Position numbers and translations under genes: made by a program. A stretch of DNA of 64,000 nucleotides from positions 1,178,001 to 1,242,000 of the forward strand of contig JACJVS010000008.1 of the NCBI GenBank assembly GCA_017655985.1, in the 5' to 3' direction. This DNA comes from Incumbomyces delicatus (Eukaryota; Ascomycota; Eurotiomycetes; Chaetothyriales; Trichomeriaceae). Below, piece after piece: positions 20,708 to 31,362 of this stretch (the stretch's first letter is position 1; the number at the start of each line of letters is the position of its first letter). The notes under the pieces were generated by a model. That model did not search any database. It was given only the letters and a program-made list of their open reading frames with translations, and was not told the DNA's origin.

Positions 20708-21200
20708 CGATCCTCAATACGTTGTGGAACTCAATAACTTGCGCAAATACCCAAAAGGGACCTGGATTACAGGATAGCGCTGGATTTGTGCCCATATCCG
20801 GTTCCAAAGGCACCCAAATTTCGACCAGTATGGAACAGATCCACCCAGAGTGTCGCCCTTGAATTTCAGAATGCTGCCGGAGTATCCCACAAAACCACAC
20901 AGCTGCTGAGCTCGCCACGTCCTCTTGTTGACAAAGAATACGTTCTGCCTACCCTTGGACTAAAACGGAAAGACAGAGAAGAGCCGAGCTTACTTTCAGA
21001 GGTTTCGGCTGGTGCAAGAAAATGGCGTTTTGCGCTCAGTCTTCAGAGCGGCGTGCTCAAACGCTGTCAACCCGCTCATGACCCCATAATTTGGCGGATG
21101 CCTAGCAAGTTCTCCTGCCTTGCCGAAGAGCCGTTCGGCTTCGTTAATCATTTGGGAAAGGTTGCGCGCTTCAGCCTTGACCTTAGGCTGCGACATGTGA
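20708..21200. other. Spacer between the AlkB-like gene and the ankyrin remnant
   Basis: About 490 bases. A 66-codon minus-strand frame (20996-21196, real ATG) reads like soluble protein (MSQPKVKAEARNLSQMINEA) but has no recognisable family. It could be a relic or chance. No other feature is seen. Confidence 0.35.
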
Positions 21201-22103
21201 ATGAAAAGGATTGTCTATTCTGCAGCCTTGTTGATTAATAATTCGCGAATGAACGAAAACTTCGAGGCAAGAAAGCTGCAGCTGCAGCATAATAAGTGGT
21301 CCAGGATTTTGGCGGATATCTTAGTGCAGTTGGAACAAAAGCTTACACCGCACCTCGAAAGAGGTACCACAGAAGCCGAGACAGAAGGTACCACAAGTGC
21401 ATTTCATGCAGACCCATCTCGACTGCAGTATCTGATCCGTAAGGGCTATCTGGGGGGACAGACTCAGGAATTGGGAGAAGATGAGCAAAATTGATAATGA
21501 CGCCTTGTCTGTGTCATTGGATAGCGTCTCCGACAACGAATCCTTCACGTCGCGAAATGTCTCTCACGAAAGCATCCTGCAAGTCGCAAGGAGCCCACTG
21601 CTGGACGCCGTCGAATTAAAAGATGTAAAGTGTCATCAAAGATCTGCTAGAAGAATGGATGATGCCGAACTGCCCGTAATCGATGAAGATGGCTGGACAC
21701 TGCTTCACCACGCCATCTTTGCACCAGACAAAATGTATCCCCTATTGGAACAACCGCCATCCAGGCACCAGAGTATCTCAATGCTCAGAACAAGCCAGGC
21801 CAGACGATATTGATGGACGCTGCGACGCGAGCTGACCACAAGTAGGGATTGGAGTTGGTCAAACTCCTGCTTGAACACGATTGTGACATCGACAAAACGG
21901 ACAAAATCGGTCGGACAGCCCTCGTTTTCAGTGTCAAACGGCCGCCTGGTGATGAGGTGTTGAAGCTGCTTTTAGAGAAAGGATGTGACGTCAAGCCAAT
22001 TATGGAAAGTACCGTCCAGGATCACATAAAGTTCTATCCCATGTTCAAAGAACGTGTCGAACAGCTCGAGGAGCAAGAAGGGACTGGCCGCAAGCACTCG
22101 TAG
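21201..22103 (+). pseudogene. Broken ankyrin-repeat protein gene
   Basis: Three neighbouring frames together read as one ankyrin protein, but they cannot be joined without repair. The first (21201-21494, ATG) ends at TGA; its coding sense is a helical region (RILADILVQLEQKLTPHLER). The second (from 21481) contains an ankyrin start, DEDGWTLLHHAIFA, then loses frame near 21760. The third reads NKPGQTILMDAATRADHK, hits TAG at 21844-21846, then continues ELVKLLLEHDCDIDKTD and GRTALVFSVKRPPGDEVLKL with LLEKGCDV, clear ankyrin repeats. At least one frameshift and one nonsense codon are seen. The most likely reading is a decayed copy of an expanded ankyrin family. An unusual spliced gene is possible, but no good splice pairs span the breaks. 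Confidence 0.6.
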
Positions 22104-23454
22104 AGGAACACTTAGAAGACTATCCTTGGAGTCATGACACGATGGCGCCAAGTCTCGACTTCTACCCAGATCCTTGCTGCCTGTCATTTCGAACTGCAAG
22201 CTGGCGGTTGCCTAGGGCTAGCAGCTGCCTCGCACCAGCAGCTTGTTCTTCAACAGGCTTCCGTCCAAAAGAGGAAATACGGCGTCTTGGCATGCCCTCT
22301 CAGGAGCGCATAAATAGCTGGCTTTCCCGGGCCATTGCTGTATTCTTCTTTTCTTTCTTCCAGCTTTCTTTGCCGATTTGGCTTTGATCAAGTGTAGTAT
22401 CTGTTCTTCACAGTTTAACCGCTGTGACACGTTCCACGGGACGTACCTTACGGTTATACTTATTTTTCTTCACCCGGGCAAGCCTCCCTCTGTACTTGTA
22501 CACGGATCAGCCCTTGTTGCGTTGGTCTCTCCACTTCCACCTCCTGCAGCATAGTCACTGTCTCTTTTTTCATCATTTGGCCTTGCCTTGTGCGGGTATC
22601 TGAAGAAGACCTTGAGCTCTGGTATTCATCTACCTTTCACCCAATGCCTGCCATACAAGCTGTTGCCCGTTGAGTGGCGTTCCGCGGAAATGACCTACAT
22701 TGAACAGCAAAATTCCGATCACCACAGCAATGATGAAGTGGCTTCCAACACCAAAGATTGTACGTCCCACTGACATTAAAAGACTGTGTGGTTTTTGAGG
22801 CTATGCTCAGCCAACTTGGGCTCCTGAAGTCCTTGTTCGTCCTCCTTCCAGATTCGGGCTCTCGCCCACCAGTTACGATCCCTTTGTTAGGCTAGACCTG
22901 TAATAATGTGGATGATAGCTTGTTCACAGAAGCAAGCTCACTTCTTCTTAGGTTGAGGTTGAAGTTTCATCTCCATCGATGAAACAGAAGAACATGTTTC
23001 CAAGACAATTCGGTGGCTCTACAACATGGCTGTATAGGCCCATAATCATTCGCAAGTCACAGGAGGACTCGGTTCTTCTCAACCAACGACTTTATGCTCT
23101 GGTTTCCGTAGGGGCCGGTTCGTGGCTGGTCTCCCCACGCAGCGCAGATAACCTTAACGGCACCCACGACGATGCGAGATGATGCAGATGAAAGATTGTT
23201 ATGCCTTGTTCCCAAAGTCTTTACGATGGAATGTTGGCCGTCTTTTCCATCATTTGTCCAACCTGTTTCCTCCCAGGAGGAGAAGATTTCCACGGTACTG
23301 ATCTTACTGGCGGGTAGCTTAAGTAAGACGTAGTAAGTGACCAGCTACAGTCGATACTGCTTGAAGCGCCTGTGTTCGAAAAGGAATGGGTTGTCCGAGT
23401 TGTAGAGATTGTCACTCACGCTGGAGATTTTGGTCACGTCAAGGGTAACAGCTT
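22104..23454. other. Intergenic region between the ankyrin remnant and CGR1
   Basis: About 1.35 kb with no supported gene. The frames are short and mutually overlapping. It could include further decayed pieces of the ankyrin gene, but no ankyrin motif is visible past about 22100. Confidence 0.4.
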
Positions 23455-23820
23455 TCAGCTGTGCAGCAGCTTATTCCGCTTTTCTCGTTTCTTCCTCCTC
23501 TCCACCCGTTTCCGATGCATTTTTTCCTCCATCTTTGCATAGCGCTCTTTCTCCTCCTTCGCCTTGCGCTTATCCTTGATTGCCTGCACACGCCTATTTC
23601 GTTCTTGCTCTTTCTCGTCTTTCATTTCCTGCTCCCTAGATTTTGTGGCTTTCTTTGCCTCGTCTTGCGCCTTGCGTTTTGCATAAGACGTCTGGCCTGC
23701 CGTTGGGCGGAAGGCTCTTTTAGGCAGATGCCAATTTTTGCCATTTTTCCGGATGCCTACATTCTGCGTGGTGGCATGAGTGGGAGGGGTTGCTGAGGCC
23801 GATACACCTGCAGTTGACAT
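23455..23820 (-). CDS. cgr1: rRNA-processing protein Cgr1
   Basis: A 121-residue nucleolar protein of the fungal Cgr1 family, needed for 60S ribosomal subunit biogenesis and rRNA processing. It is intronless. The conserved N-terminal block GIRKNGKNWHLPKRAFRPTA precedes GQTSYAKRKAQDEAKKATKS. A long Lys/Arg/Glu-rich helix follows, ending AKMEEKMHRKRVERRKKREK and RNKLLHS, the family's diagnostic C-terminus. Length and start (ATG at 23818-23820) are typical. Confidence 0.95.
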   Translation of the reverse strand: MSTAGVSASATPPTHATTQNVGIRKNGKNWHLPKRAFRPTAGQTSYAKRKAQDEAKKATKSREQEMKDEKEQERNRRVQAIKDKRKAKEEKERYAKMEEKMHRKRVERRKKREKRNKLLHS

Positions 23821-24246
23821 TTCGGACAGCGTTGCCCTTTAGTTCTGTCGCACCTGTCGGATGAAGAGGTCCACGATGGTGTGTGTGTTGGCAATTGGCA
23901 ATCCATATACGGAGAAGCGGCCTATGCTGGGTGGCTGGGTATCAGAGAGTCAGTCGGTCGAAAATTGCTACGCTAATCTTATCTTATCAATCTGTACGTA
24001 CCGTAGGTGCTAGTCTAACTGCAGGTGCTCCATCATGTGCCTGGACTAGCACGACTAGGTGCCGCAAAAATTTTTGGATTCTGTCGGTAACAGTAAAAAA
24101 CAAATTCGCTTCCTCCCCACTTCTGAACTGAAATCTGCTAGCACGACATGCGATCTTGAAGGCGTTTGCCGTGGCGTGGCTGAGCGGTCTGATTCGAAAC
24201 ACGTTTCTGGCGTAGATTCACGTCTGTGCATCTTGTCTACTACAAG
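23821..24246. other. Divergent upstream region of CGR1 and the ornithine carrier
   Basis: The spacer between the CGR1 start and the upstream ORF of the carrier gene. A tRNA-like A-box string (GTGGCTGAGCGGTC near 24176) occurs here, but no B-box or cloverleaf follows it. Confidence 0.4.
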
Positions 24247-24297
24247 ATGCTGCCACGACAGGCCGACTCGCCCTTCGATATCTCCAATTCTCTGTGA
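24247..24297 (+). promoter_or_regulatory. Upstream ORF of 16 codons ahead of the ornithine carrier
   Basis: An ATG-initiated reading frame (MLPRQADSPFDISNSL, then TGA) ends 36 bases before the carrier ATG. It cannot be spliced in frame to the carrier: the GTGAGT at its end gives the wrong phase with nearby AGs. If transcribed in the 5' UTR it could reduce or regulate translation. It does not resemble the arginine attenuator peptide. Confidence 0.4.
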
Positions 24298-24333
24298 GTG
24301 ATCCAGCTCTTCATCGAGGCAGGCACTCGCTGC

Positions 24334-25368
24334 ATGGCAGCTGTCAATCACGAAAATGCCGTGGCGAACCTCGAAAGCCTGAAAGAGGTCAACGCTCCTT
24401 CCCCAAACGTCGGCAGTCATAGCATCGAAGCCTTGAAAGACATTGTTTTCGGTAGCACAGCCGGCATCCTAGGCAAATATGTCGAGTATCCCTTCGACAC
24501 AGTCAAAGTTAGGCTGCAAAGCCAGGGCGATCTAACCGGAGCGGTCCGGCTCAACGGTCCAGTCGATGCGTTCAGGCAAGCATTGAACAGCCCGGAAGGT
24601 CCCATTCGCTCTCTCTACCGTGGCATTAGCGCACCGCTTTTCGGCGCTGCAGTCGAAACGTCCTGTCTCTTCTTCAGCTACCGAATAGCTCAAGACGTCT
24701 GCATCAGATTCTCCCCGACTCTACAAAAGCAAAAGCAGAACCTCGAGACTGGGCGAGCCGAGCGAGTTGAGCTACCTTTCACCACACTCATCCTCTGTGG
24801 GGCTGTTTCTGGTGCATTCACGTCCATGGCATTAACTCCAATCGAGCTTGTCAAGTGCAAAATGCAGGTCTCAACCCCAAACCCAGTCGATCCCCGCACG
24901 GTGAGCCCAAAGCCAAACAGCATCCCAGTCATAATCCGATCCATCCTCCACACACACGGCGTGTTAGGACTTTGGCACGGCCAGCTCGGAACCCTCATTC
25001 GAGAGACCGGCGGCTCAGCAGCTTGGTTTGGGTCATACGAAGGAGTCAAGATCCTATTCACAAAGTACGACCCATCAATACAAAAGGCCGACGATGTCAA
25101 AATCTGGCAACAGATGGTGGGCGGTGCCGCCGCAGGAATGGCCTACAACTTCATCTTCTATCCCGCCGACACGATCAAGTCGAGGATGCAGACCGAGGAC
25201 GTGAGTGGGAAGGCAAGAGGAACGTTCATGGGAGTAGGCAGAGAGCTGTGGAAGCTGCAAGGTTTGCAGGGATTCTACCGCGGATGTGGCATTACAGTCT
25301 TCAGAGCAGCGCCCAGCTCAGCCATCATTTTCACGATTTATGAGGCCTTGAGGAAGACCTTTGGATAA
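24334..25368 (+). CDS. ort1: Mitochondrial ornithine carrier (Ort1/Arg11 type, SLC25 family)
   Basis: A 344-residue inner-membrane carrier. The family member it most resembles exchanges ornithine from the matrix for cytosolic substrate in arginine synthesis. All three mitochondrial-carrier signatures are present: YPFDTVKVRLQSQ, TPIELVKCKMQV and YPADTIKSRMQTE. The opening EALKDIVFGSTAGILGKYVE is close to fungal ornithine carriers (Ort1, AmcA/arg-13). The substrate is inferred from this similarity. The frame is open upstream to a GTG at 24298; the first ATG (24334, MAAVNHENAV) is taken as start. It is divergent from CGR1, with no introns. Confidence 0.88.
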   Translation: MAAVNHENAVANLESLKEVNAPSPNVGSHSIEALKDIVFGSTAGILGKYVEYPFDTVKVRLQSQGDLTGAVRLNGPVDAFRQALNSPEGPIRSLYRGISAPLFGAAVETSCLFFSYRIAQDVCIRFSPTLQKQKQNLETGRAERVELPFTTLILCGAVSGAFTSMALTPIELVKCKMQVSTPNPVDPRTVSPKPNSIPVIIRSILHTHGVLGLWHGQLGTLIRETGGSAAWFGSYEGVKILFTKYDPSIQKADDVKIWQQMVGGAAAGMAYNFIFYPADTIKSRMQTEDVSGKARGTFMGVGRELWKLQGLQGFYRGCGITVFRAAPSSAIIFTIYEALRKTFG

Positions 25369-25694
25369 ATCCGTAAATGTTGTCCTTTCGGGTTCAGATT
25401 GTTCTGTCAAAATTGCATAGCGAGGAGTACGATGGTTACGTTGTGCACTAGCATTATACTACATACAATACTCTGTTGAACAATGCTCGCCGCCTGTCGG
25501 TTTCCTTCAATGATTCGCGCTCTCGTTGACTCCTGATCTTCACGGAAAGCCACAAGTCCAATTCATCCAGTCAGCCCAACATTTGACCAACAAATTCCCG
25601 TGAGAATCTGACTGCACCACAACAAGTGCGACAAGACGTCGCCGAGCGACCAAATACTCTCGTCAACAATTACTAACTCGCTGTTACCGCACAA
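25369..25694. other. Spacer between convergent genes
   Basis: A 326-base 3'-flanking region between the ornithine carrier and the hypothetical gene on the other strand. Nothing notable is seen. Confidence 0.5.
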
Positions 25695-26363
25695 TCATCT
25701 TCGATCGTAGAGTAGAGCCACAGTCCACCAAGCAGCAAACTGCCTGTTCAGATAATTCCTGAGCTTCTCCATCTCCTTAATCTCCTTTTCCTCCTTGTCT
25801 GCTCCGCCAACAGCCATTTCCTCGTTTCGCCTTCCACCGTGGGTCTGACTCTGTCGGTCTTGCTGCTCGACTCTAGCATCTCTTCCCCTTCCAGTCGAAT
25901 CTCGCAACGTTACAAGGTTCCTCTCGACAGCCTCGGTATCAACAAGATCTCGTTCGTGCGGAAGCCACCCGTCGTGGTGCAGATTGCGGAAGAATTCATG
26001 GTAGACCTGACGAATTCGGAGGAGCCTCTTTTGGTCTGGGCTCAAACGTGCGTGAAGCTGATGGCCGGGCGGTAAAGAGGGAATAGGAATGGGTTCCATA
26101 CCGGCGAGACGTGTGGTTAGCTGTTTGCTTGAAGGCCTTTTTCGTGGCGGCGTCGGTAACTGTGACCGTGACCGTGCTGACTTTTGTAATTTAGACCAAG
26201 GAGTATATGGCCAATTAGAAGGGGGTGGAGGGGTGGAAGAAGATGTTGCTCCTCGTGGAGTCACGCGAGTATTGGTGTACGTGACTGCTTGGCGAATTGT
26301 TAGGGAGGGAGGAGAAGTTTCGAGAGTCGATCTGATGTCTTTGCCCTGACGTGTTGGTGCCAT
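25695..26363 (-). CDS. Hypothetical protein, basic N-terminus and helical C-terminus
   Basis: I do not recognise this 222-residue protein. It starts with a true ATG (MAPTRQGKDIRSTLETSPPS). The N-terminal half is basic and rich in Ser/Thr/Pro (SNWPYTPWSKLQKSARSRSQ). It is followed by a compact region, HARLSPDQKRLLRIRQVYHE with FFRNLHHDGWLPHERDLVDT, and an acidic/basic helix EEKEIKEMEKLRNYLNRQFA ending in WWTVALLYDRR. The ordered central and terminal parts, and the absence of frame breaks, favour a real gene. The absence of introns does not help. No signal peptide or membrane segment is seen. A role cannot be given. Confidence 0.55.
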   Translation of the reverse strand: MAPTRQGKDIRSTLETSPPSLTIRQAVTYTNTRVTPRGATSSSTPPPPSNWPYTPWSKLQKSARSRSQLPTPPRKRPSSKQLTTRLAGMEPIPIPSLPPGHQLHARLSPDQKRLLRIRQVYHEFFRNLHHDGWLPHERDLVDTEAVERNLVTLRDSTGRGRDARVEQQDRQSQTHGGRRNEEMAVGGADKEEKEIKEMEKLRNYLNRQFAAWWTVALLYDRR

Positions 26364-28050
26364 GGTTGATATTTCGTCTAGCTGGATGCACTAGTGGTTA
26401 TTATATATATCATGTTCGTTACTGAAATAGAATGCGTGAACTGAGTGGCGTAGTGTTGTGAGACATCGCGGTTTGTTCGTTGAGTGGTCAAACGTGCAAG
26501 TTCGGCCTTTTCATGCAGGCACGTCAGGAATAGGATCGCTTATACGTGACTTTGAGATGATTCGATCGTAACACCTTTGATATTCGTTCGCCAGAATTAA
26601 TATACGTTTCCCCGTGTCTTTAGTGACATGTGATCAAGTAGGTTTCCCAGAATCTTTAAAAGATTGTCCTGTGTCCGTGGGATCAAATCTGTGACCAAGA
26701 CGTCGTATATCGCGCAGGCCATTGAACAAGGTGAAAACGAGGCAAACAATGGATTTATTAGCGATCAAGGAAATTGCTATGGCGAGATGTTCCCTCAGGA
26801 AAGCAGAAACCTATACACTTACTCTCCCAACTCATATCATCCATCATACGTCTCGAACAAGCTTCTTGACGTTAAGGTCAGAGGAATCATAGTAGTTTCT
26901 GGCGCTGTTGGTCTTGCTCAATGTAGTTGACCTAGGTCAAGAAAACCTGCTGGAGGATGTTGACTCTTGCTCTGTGGCAGCAAGGTGTCAAGCTGAAATA
27001 GGCACACATCTCGCCACGTTGGTAACGAAAATTATATCACGAGGCATTTCTGGTGTACTATTAAGATCATCAAATCAGTGGTTGATACCCATTGCTCGTC
27101 GGAATTTTGGCATCATGTATGGCGGCGAAATCCACCCCGGCAGCGAGCCAAAGCAATCTGTTGCCCTGTGCAATACGTGACCGAACGTGGGGATCATTGG
27201 TAAGTGGCTTGTGCGAGTCTTATCGTCATGGTCTCCTCGCGCTGCGTGGGAAGCTTTCATGAATATAGAGGGCCAAAAGATGGAACAGCATCGGCGGCAT
27301 TAATGTACGCTTGCATGCGTTAGATCTCAAACCGACAGGATTCTTGGCTGATCCAGCTGGAACTTGTTGTTGGTTATCAGAGAGATCACATACCCGAGCC
27401 CGTAGAAACGAGAGCGGATGCATGTCACGCCTGAAGATCCACAAGCGCCCAAATGGGTTAGACGGTACGGAGCCCGCAAGTCCCGGGTTATGATAAACTG
27501 AACGCGAAAACCGTGTTCTCTCGTCAACTTGGGAACGCCACCATATCCACTATGGCTATCGCCTTCACAGTTTAGTCAATCGGACCATCAAGCGATGAAG
27601 TGCAGATGATGTCGCCGCGAACCTCATCAAGGATCATTGACTGGCACAGGCCAAATCGAAAAAAGAGGCGTTGAGATCTGCCTGTGAAGCCTTATAAGCG
27701 AAGATGGATATGAGAGCCTTGTTAGAGCCAAAAGGGCAAGGCACGAGCAATAAAGAACGAAAGGGCCCAAGAAAGACGTCCCTGGGCAAAGGTGAGTGTT
27801 GCGCGCACAAAACACCCATTTGCTACCAATTTTTCCTATCTGGCACGATGGCATGATGTAAAGACAAAACGATCGCCCTTCCATGCCACTGGCTGGATCC
27901 AAAAATATCCAAGTTCGGAAGCCATTTCTTTCGACTTAGCCATCGTTCTGGGAAGAGACAAGAATGAATACAACCTGGAGATCCACTCGATTTGCTATTC
28001 ACTGCAGTCACCATCTTCTGTCCGAATCCTGACTATCGTACCCCTACAGA
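26364..28050. other. Long intergenic region upstream of the SNF2 gene
   Basis: About 1.7 kb. It contains the promoter of the hypothetical gene (left, with TATATATATC-like sequence near 26402) and probably the unassigned 5' exon(s) of the SNF2 gene (right). Short open frames on both strands show no domain. Confidence 0.4.
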
Positions 28051-31000
28051 TCTCGTTGGTAATGCCAATGCATATACACCCTCCCACTCTGGTCATTCTG
28101 TCAATGCGAGCAAATCTAATATAACGCGTTCTCCATCGAATTCGGCCAGGATCTACGATCCACGCACGTTGTTGAACCCCAGAGCATCAAAGTCGCATAT
28201 CAAAGAACAAAAGTTGAACGTGGCCACTCCCCAAGGAAATGGGCCAACCCGAACCCAGGTACGTCGTAGCATCAAATTCTGACTGATGGCTCCTAATATC
28301 ATCCGAAGAACAACCCGAGCGATGAGGAGCAAAGGGCCAGCTCGGGTTTGGGTTTCTTGGAGGCATTACATGGCGCAGAGAAGCGTGTTGAGCAGCGCCC
28401 TGTGAAGAAGCTCAAAACCAATCATATGGCCGAGACCGACGAAACCCTCAACAAAGTTGATGTCAAAGGCAGCTCACGGCATGGCAATGCTGGTGTTGGT
28501 AGCTACTTCAAACCTCAACCGGATCCGGATGTAGTCGGCACAACAGTTCCGCCTGCGGCAATCGACCTCACTATTGAAGATGATGAAGAAAACGATGACG
28601 AGGTCCAAATCACCGCCGTGAAGAACATTGATGACAAAGAAGTTTGTTATGGAATGATTGATGGCTACATCCATGCACACAAGGTGCCCAAGCCTGGGAG
28701 AACAAGTGCCCCTTCACAGCTTGCATCGACTCAGTGGCCTGTATTCAAAGTCACTCTAGAGCGTAAGAAGACAGAAGGCAAAACCATCGAGTGCACCGAT
28801 CCTCATGGTTTGATGTTTGGAAAGATCGAGCCTCTTCTTGCGGATGCATTGGCTCCTGCAATGGACGCATTTGCTACACTGCGAATCCAGTGCCGACTGT
28901 TAACGAGGTCTCGAAAACATGGAGAATGGGCACACCAGCCATGCTCTGACAAATTACGAATCGTCATGAATCTCTACGGCCGGAGGGGAGACGTAAAGAA
29001 GATTGGCCAATGGTTTGGTCAGAAGAATATTTGGTTTAAAACGCCCATGGTCGCCGACGCTGGGATTCCATTGGAGAACCCTCATGCCCAAAAGAAGAAG
29101 CCGGTTCATTCTTCTTACGTTGGTCACCATGTCGTGAACACTACTCGGACTATCGAAGAAGCTACAGATGCAGTTTCCAAACTTTTCGATCATCAGGCAG
29201 GTGAGGGCAATGACATAGCGGAAACAGAACCACCAGATACCATAATCACGCCGCTGCTGCGCCATCAAAAGCAGGCACTTACATTCATGCTCCGTCAAGA
29301 ACAACCACGTTCATTCGCAAAAGATGAGGCGGGAAACTCATCACTTTGGCGCCATAAGCCAAACTATAGAGGCAATTGGGTGTACGAGGAAGTAGTTACG
29401 GGTATTCAAGTCAATCACGAGCCCGACCAGTCCCTTGGGGGACTGTTGGCAGATGTGATGGGACTCGGCAAAACCATTGAAGCGCTTGCACTCGTTACGA
29501 GTACAATACCGGAAGCCAAGGCATTTGCACAGGTCCAACCCGTGCAACAAGGTAAGGTTGAGATTGTTCCCTCATATTCAAGCAGAGCTACCCTCCTAGT
29601 CACTCCTGTCAGCACCGTCAAAAATTGGGAGGACCAGATGAAGGAACATACGAGAGCCGGTTCCATGACGTATCATGTCTATCATGGTGCTTCCAGGGAG
29701 CGCGATCCTCGTCTACTTGCTGACAATGACGTTGTCATCACTACATACAGCACTGCAGCCTACGAGATCTGCGGGAAAAACAGGGACGACAAGACGCGCA
29801 GTCCACTACTATGCATACAATGGTTCCGCATTATCCTCGATGAAGCCCATAGCATACGAGAATCGAAATCATCACAGGCACGAGCGATGTACAGTCTCTC
29901 TGCTCAGCGTCGATGGTGTCTTACTGGAACGCCCATCCAAAACCGCATCGACGACCTTGGATCACTAACCACTTTTCTAAGGCTATATCCTTACGACACG
30001 CCGGCCAGATTCAACCAGTATATCCGGCAGCCAGCGCAAAGCGGGGATCCCAACTTCCTAAAACGGCTTCGCGTTATGGTGGATTCTTTCACCCTGAGAC
30101 GTCTTCGAGATCAGATTGACCTTCCAAGCAGACAAGATCTAGCCGTTGAACTTGAATTCTCAGCCGATGAGAGAAGACTACATGACTTTTTCAGAGAGCA
30201 TTTCAGCGTCGTGGTCAAGGAAATGAATGTGAAAAACAAATCCGGGGGTACTCATAATCAGTACCACCGCGTACTTAAAGGCATAACTGTGCTCAGGCTG
30301 ATCTGCGACCATGGCAAAGAATTGCTCAAAGAATCAGAACTCGAGGCCTTCAAGGGAAGCATACCGGAAGAAGCGATTGACCTTGAAGAAGAGCCAAAAC
30401 TAGCTGAAATCGATCAGCGAAAAGCTTATGAGCACTTCAATTTAATGGTCGAGGCTAGCATTGACCTATGTGCCCAATGCGAGAAGAAACTCACAGATGC
30501 TTCGCCAGACTCTCCGAGCAGTGATCTAGAGATTATGTCAGAAAGCACTCTAGCAATTGTGTTGCCTTGTTTCGATACTTTGTGCAACGACTGTTTTGCT
30601 CCCTATATGGAAGACTTCAATTCAAAGAGGCAAACCGGGTGCGCCATAAGCTGCCCTTGCACTTCTTGCAGTTACACATACAGTCCACAATATATTCCGA
30701 TCTCGAGGGGTTATGCAGAACAGCTAGAGATGGCCCCGGAGGAGACATCTGGATCTGAAAACATCCTTTTCAAAAATGGGTTCTATTCTGGACCTCACAC
30801 TAAAACGAAGCAGCTTCTGAATGATATTGCAGCCATGCAGGAAGAGTCCGTTCCTTTGATGGAGCAGGGAGAGCCACCCCTGAAGTGTGTCATTTTCTCC
30901 GAATTCACATCACACCTCGACCTGGTTGGAAAGGCGCTCGACGATAATGGCCACACTTTTGTTCGGATAGATGGTTCTATGTCATTAGCAAACCGACGGA

Positions 31001-31362
31001 AGGTTCTCGATGCCCTCAACAACGACAGCAGGGTCACCATTTTGCTGGCATCGATCAAAGCCGCGGGTCAAGGCTTGAACCTAACAGCTGCATCGAGAGC
31101 ATTTATCATGGAGCCAATGTGGAATCCGGCCGCAGAGTCGCAAGCTGTAGACCGTATCTATCGCATCGGACAGACGAGGGAGGTCATTGTCAAAAGGTAC
31201 CGTATGAAGGCTAGTATTGAAGACAAAATCATTCAGCTGCAGGAAAGGAAAAGGAAGATCGCCGAGTTGAGCTTGGAGAAGAAAGCTATGCAGAAGGAAT
31301 TGAGCAAAAAGGAGCGAAATGAGCAAAACCTCAAGGCAATGCTTGATTTCTTCAAGGCATGA
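28051..31362 (+). CDS. SNF2-family DNA-dependent ATPase with RING-like insert (Rad5/Rad16/HLTF type), 5' end uncertain
   Basis: A nuclear chromatin or repair ATPase, possibly also a ubiquitin ligase. The visible exons are 28051-28258 and 28309-31362, joined in frame across a 50-base intron (GTACGT..GAAG). The first carries IYDPRTLLNPRASKSH. Then come an acidic patch, a substrate-recognition region (about 28640-29100), Walker A LLADVMGLGKTIEALALV, the DEAH box RIILDEAHSIRES, TGTPIQNRIDDL, a Cys-rich RING-like insert (CAQCEKKL, LPCFDTLCNDC, CPCTSC), and helicase C (CVIFSEFTSHLDLV, AAGQGLNLTAAS, DRIYRIGQTREV). The frame has no ATG before exon 1; CTGAC plus ACAG at 28050 suggests an upstream exon I could not place. 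About 1,086 residues are visible. It falls in the Rad5-like branch; the exact orthologue is not decided. Confidence 0.88.

Noticed and set aside
24170..24260. tRNA-like sequence (A-box GTGGCTGAGCGGTC with a possible acceptor stem)
   Set aside because: There is no B-box GGTTCGANTCC at the right distance and no convincing anticodon or T arm.
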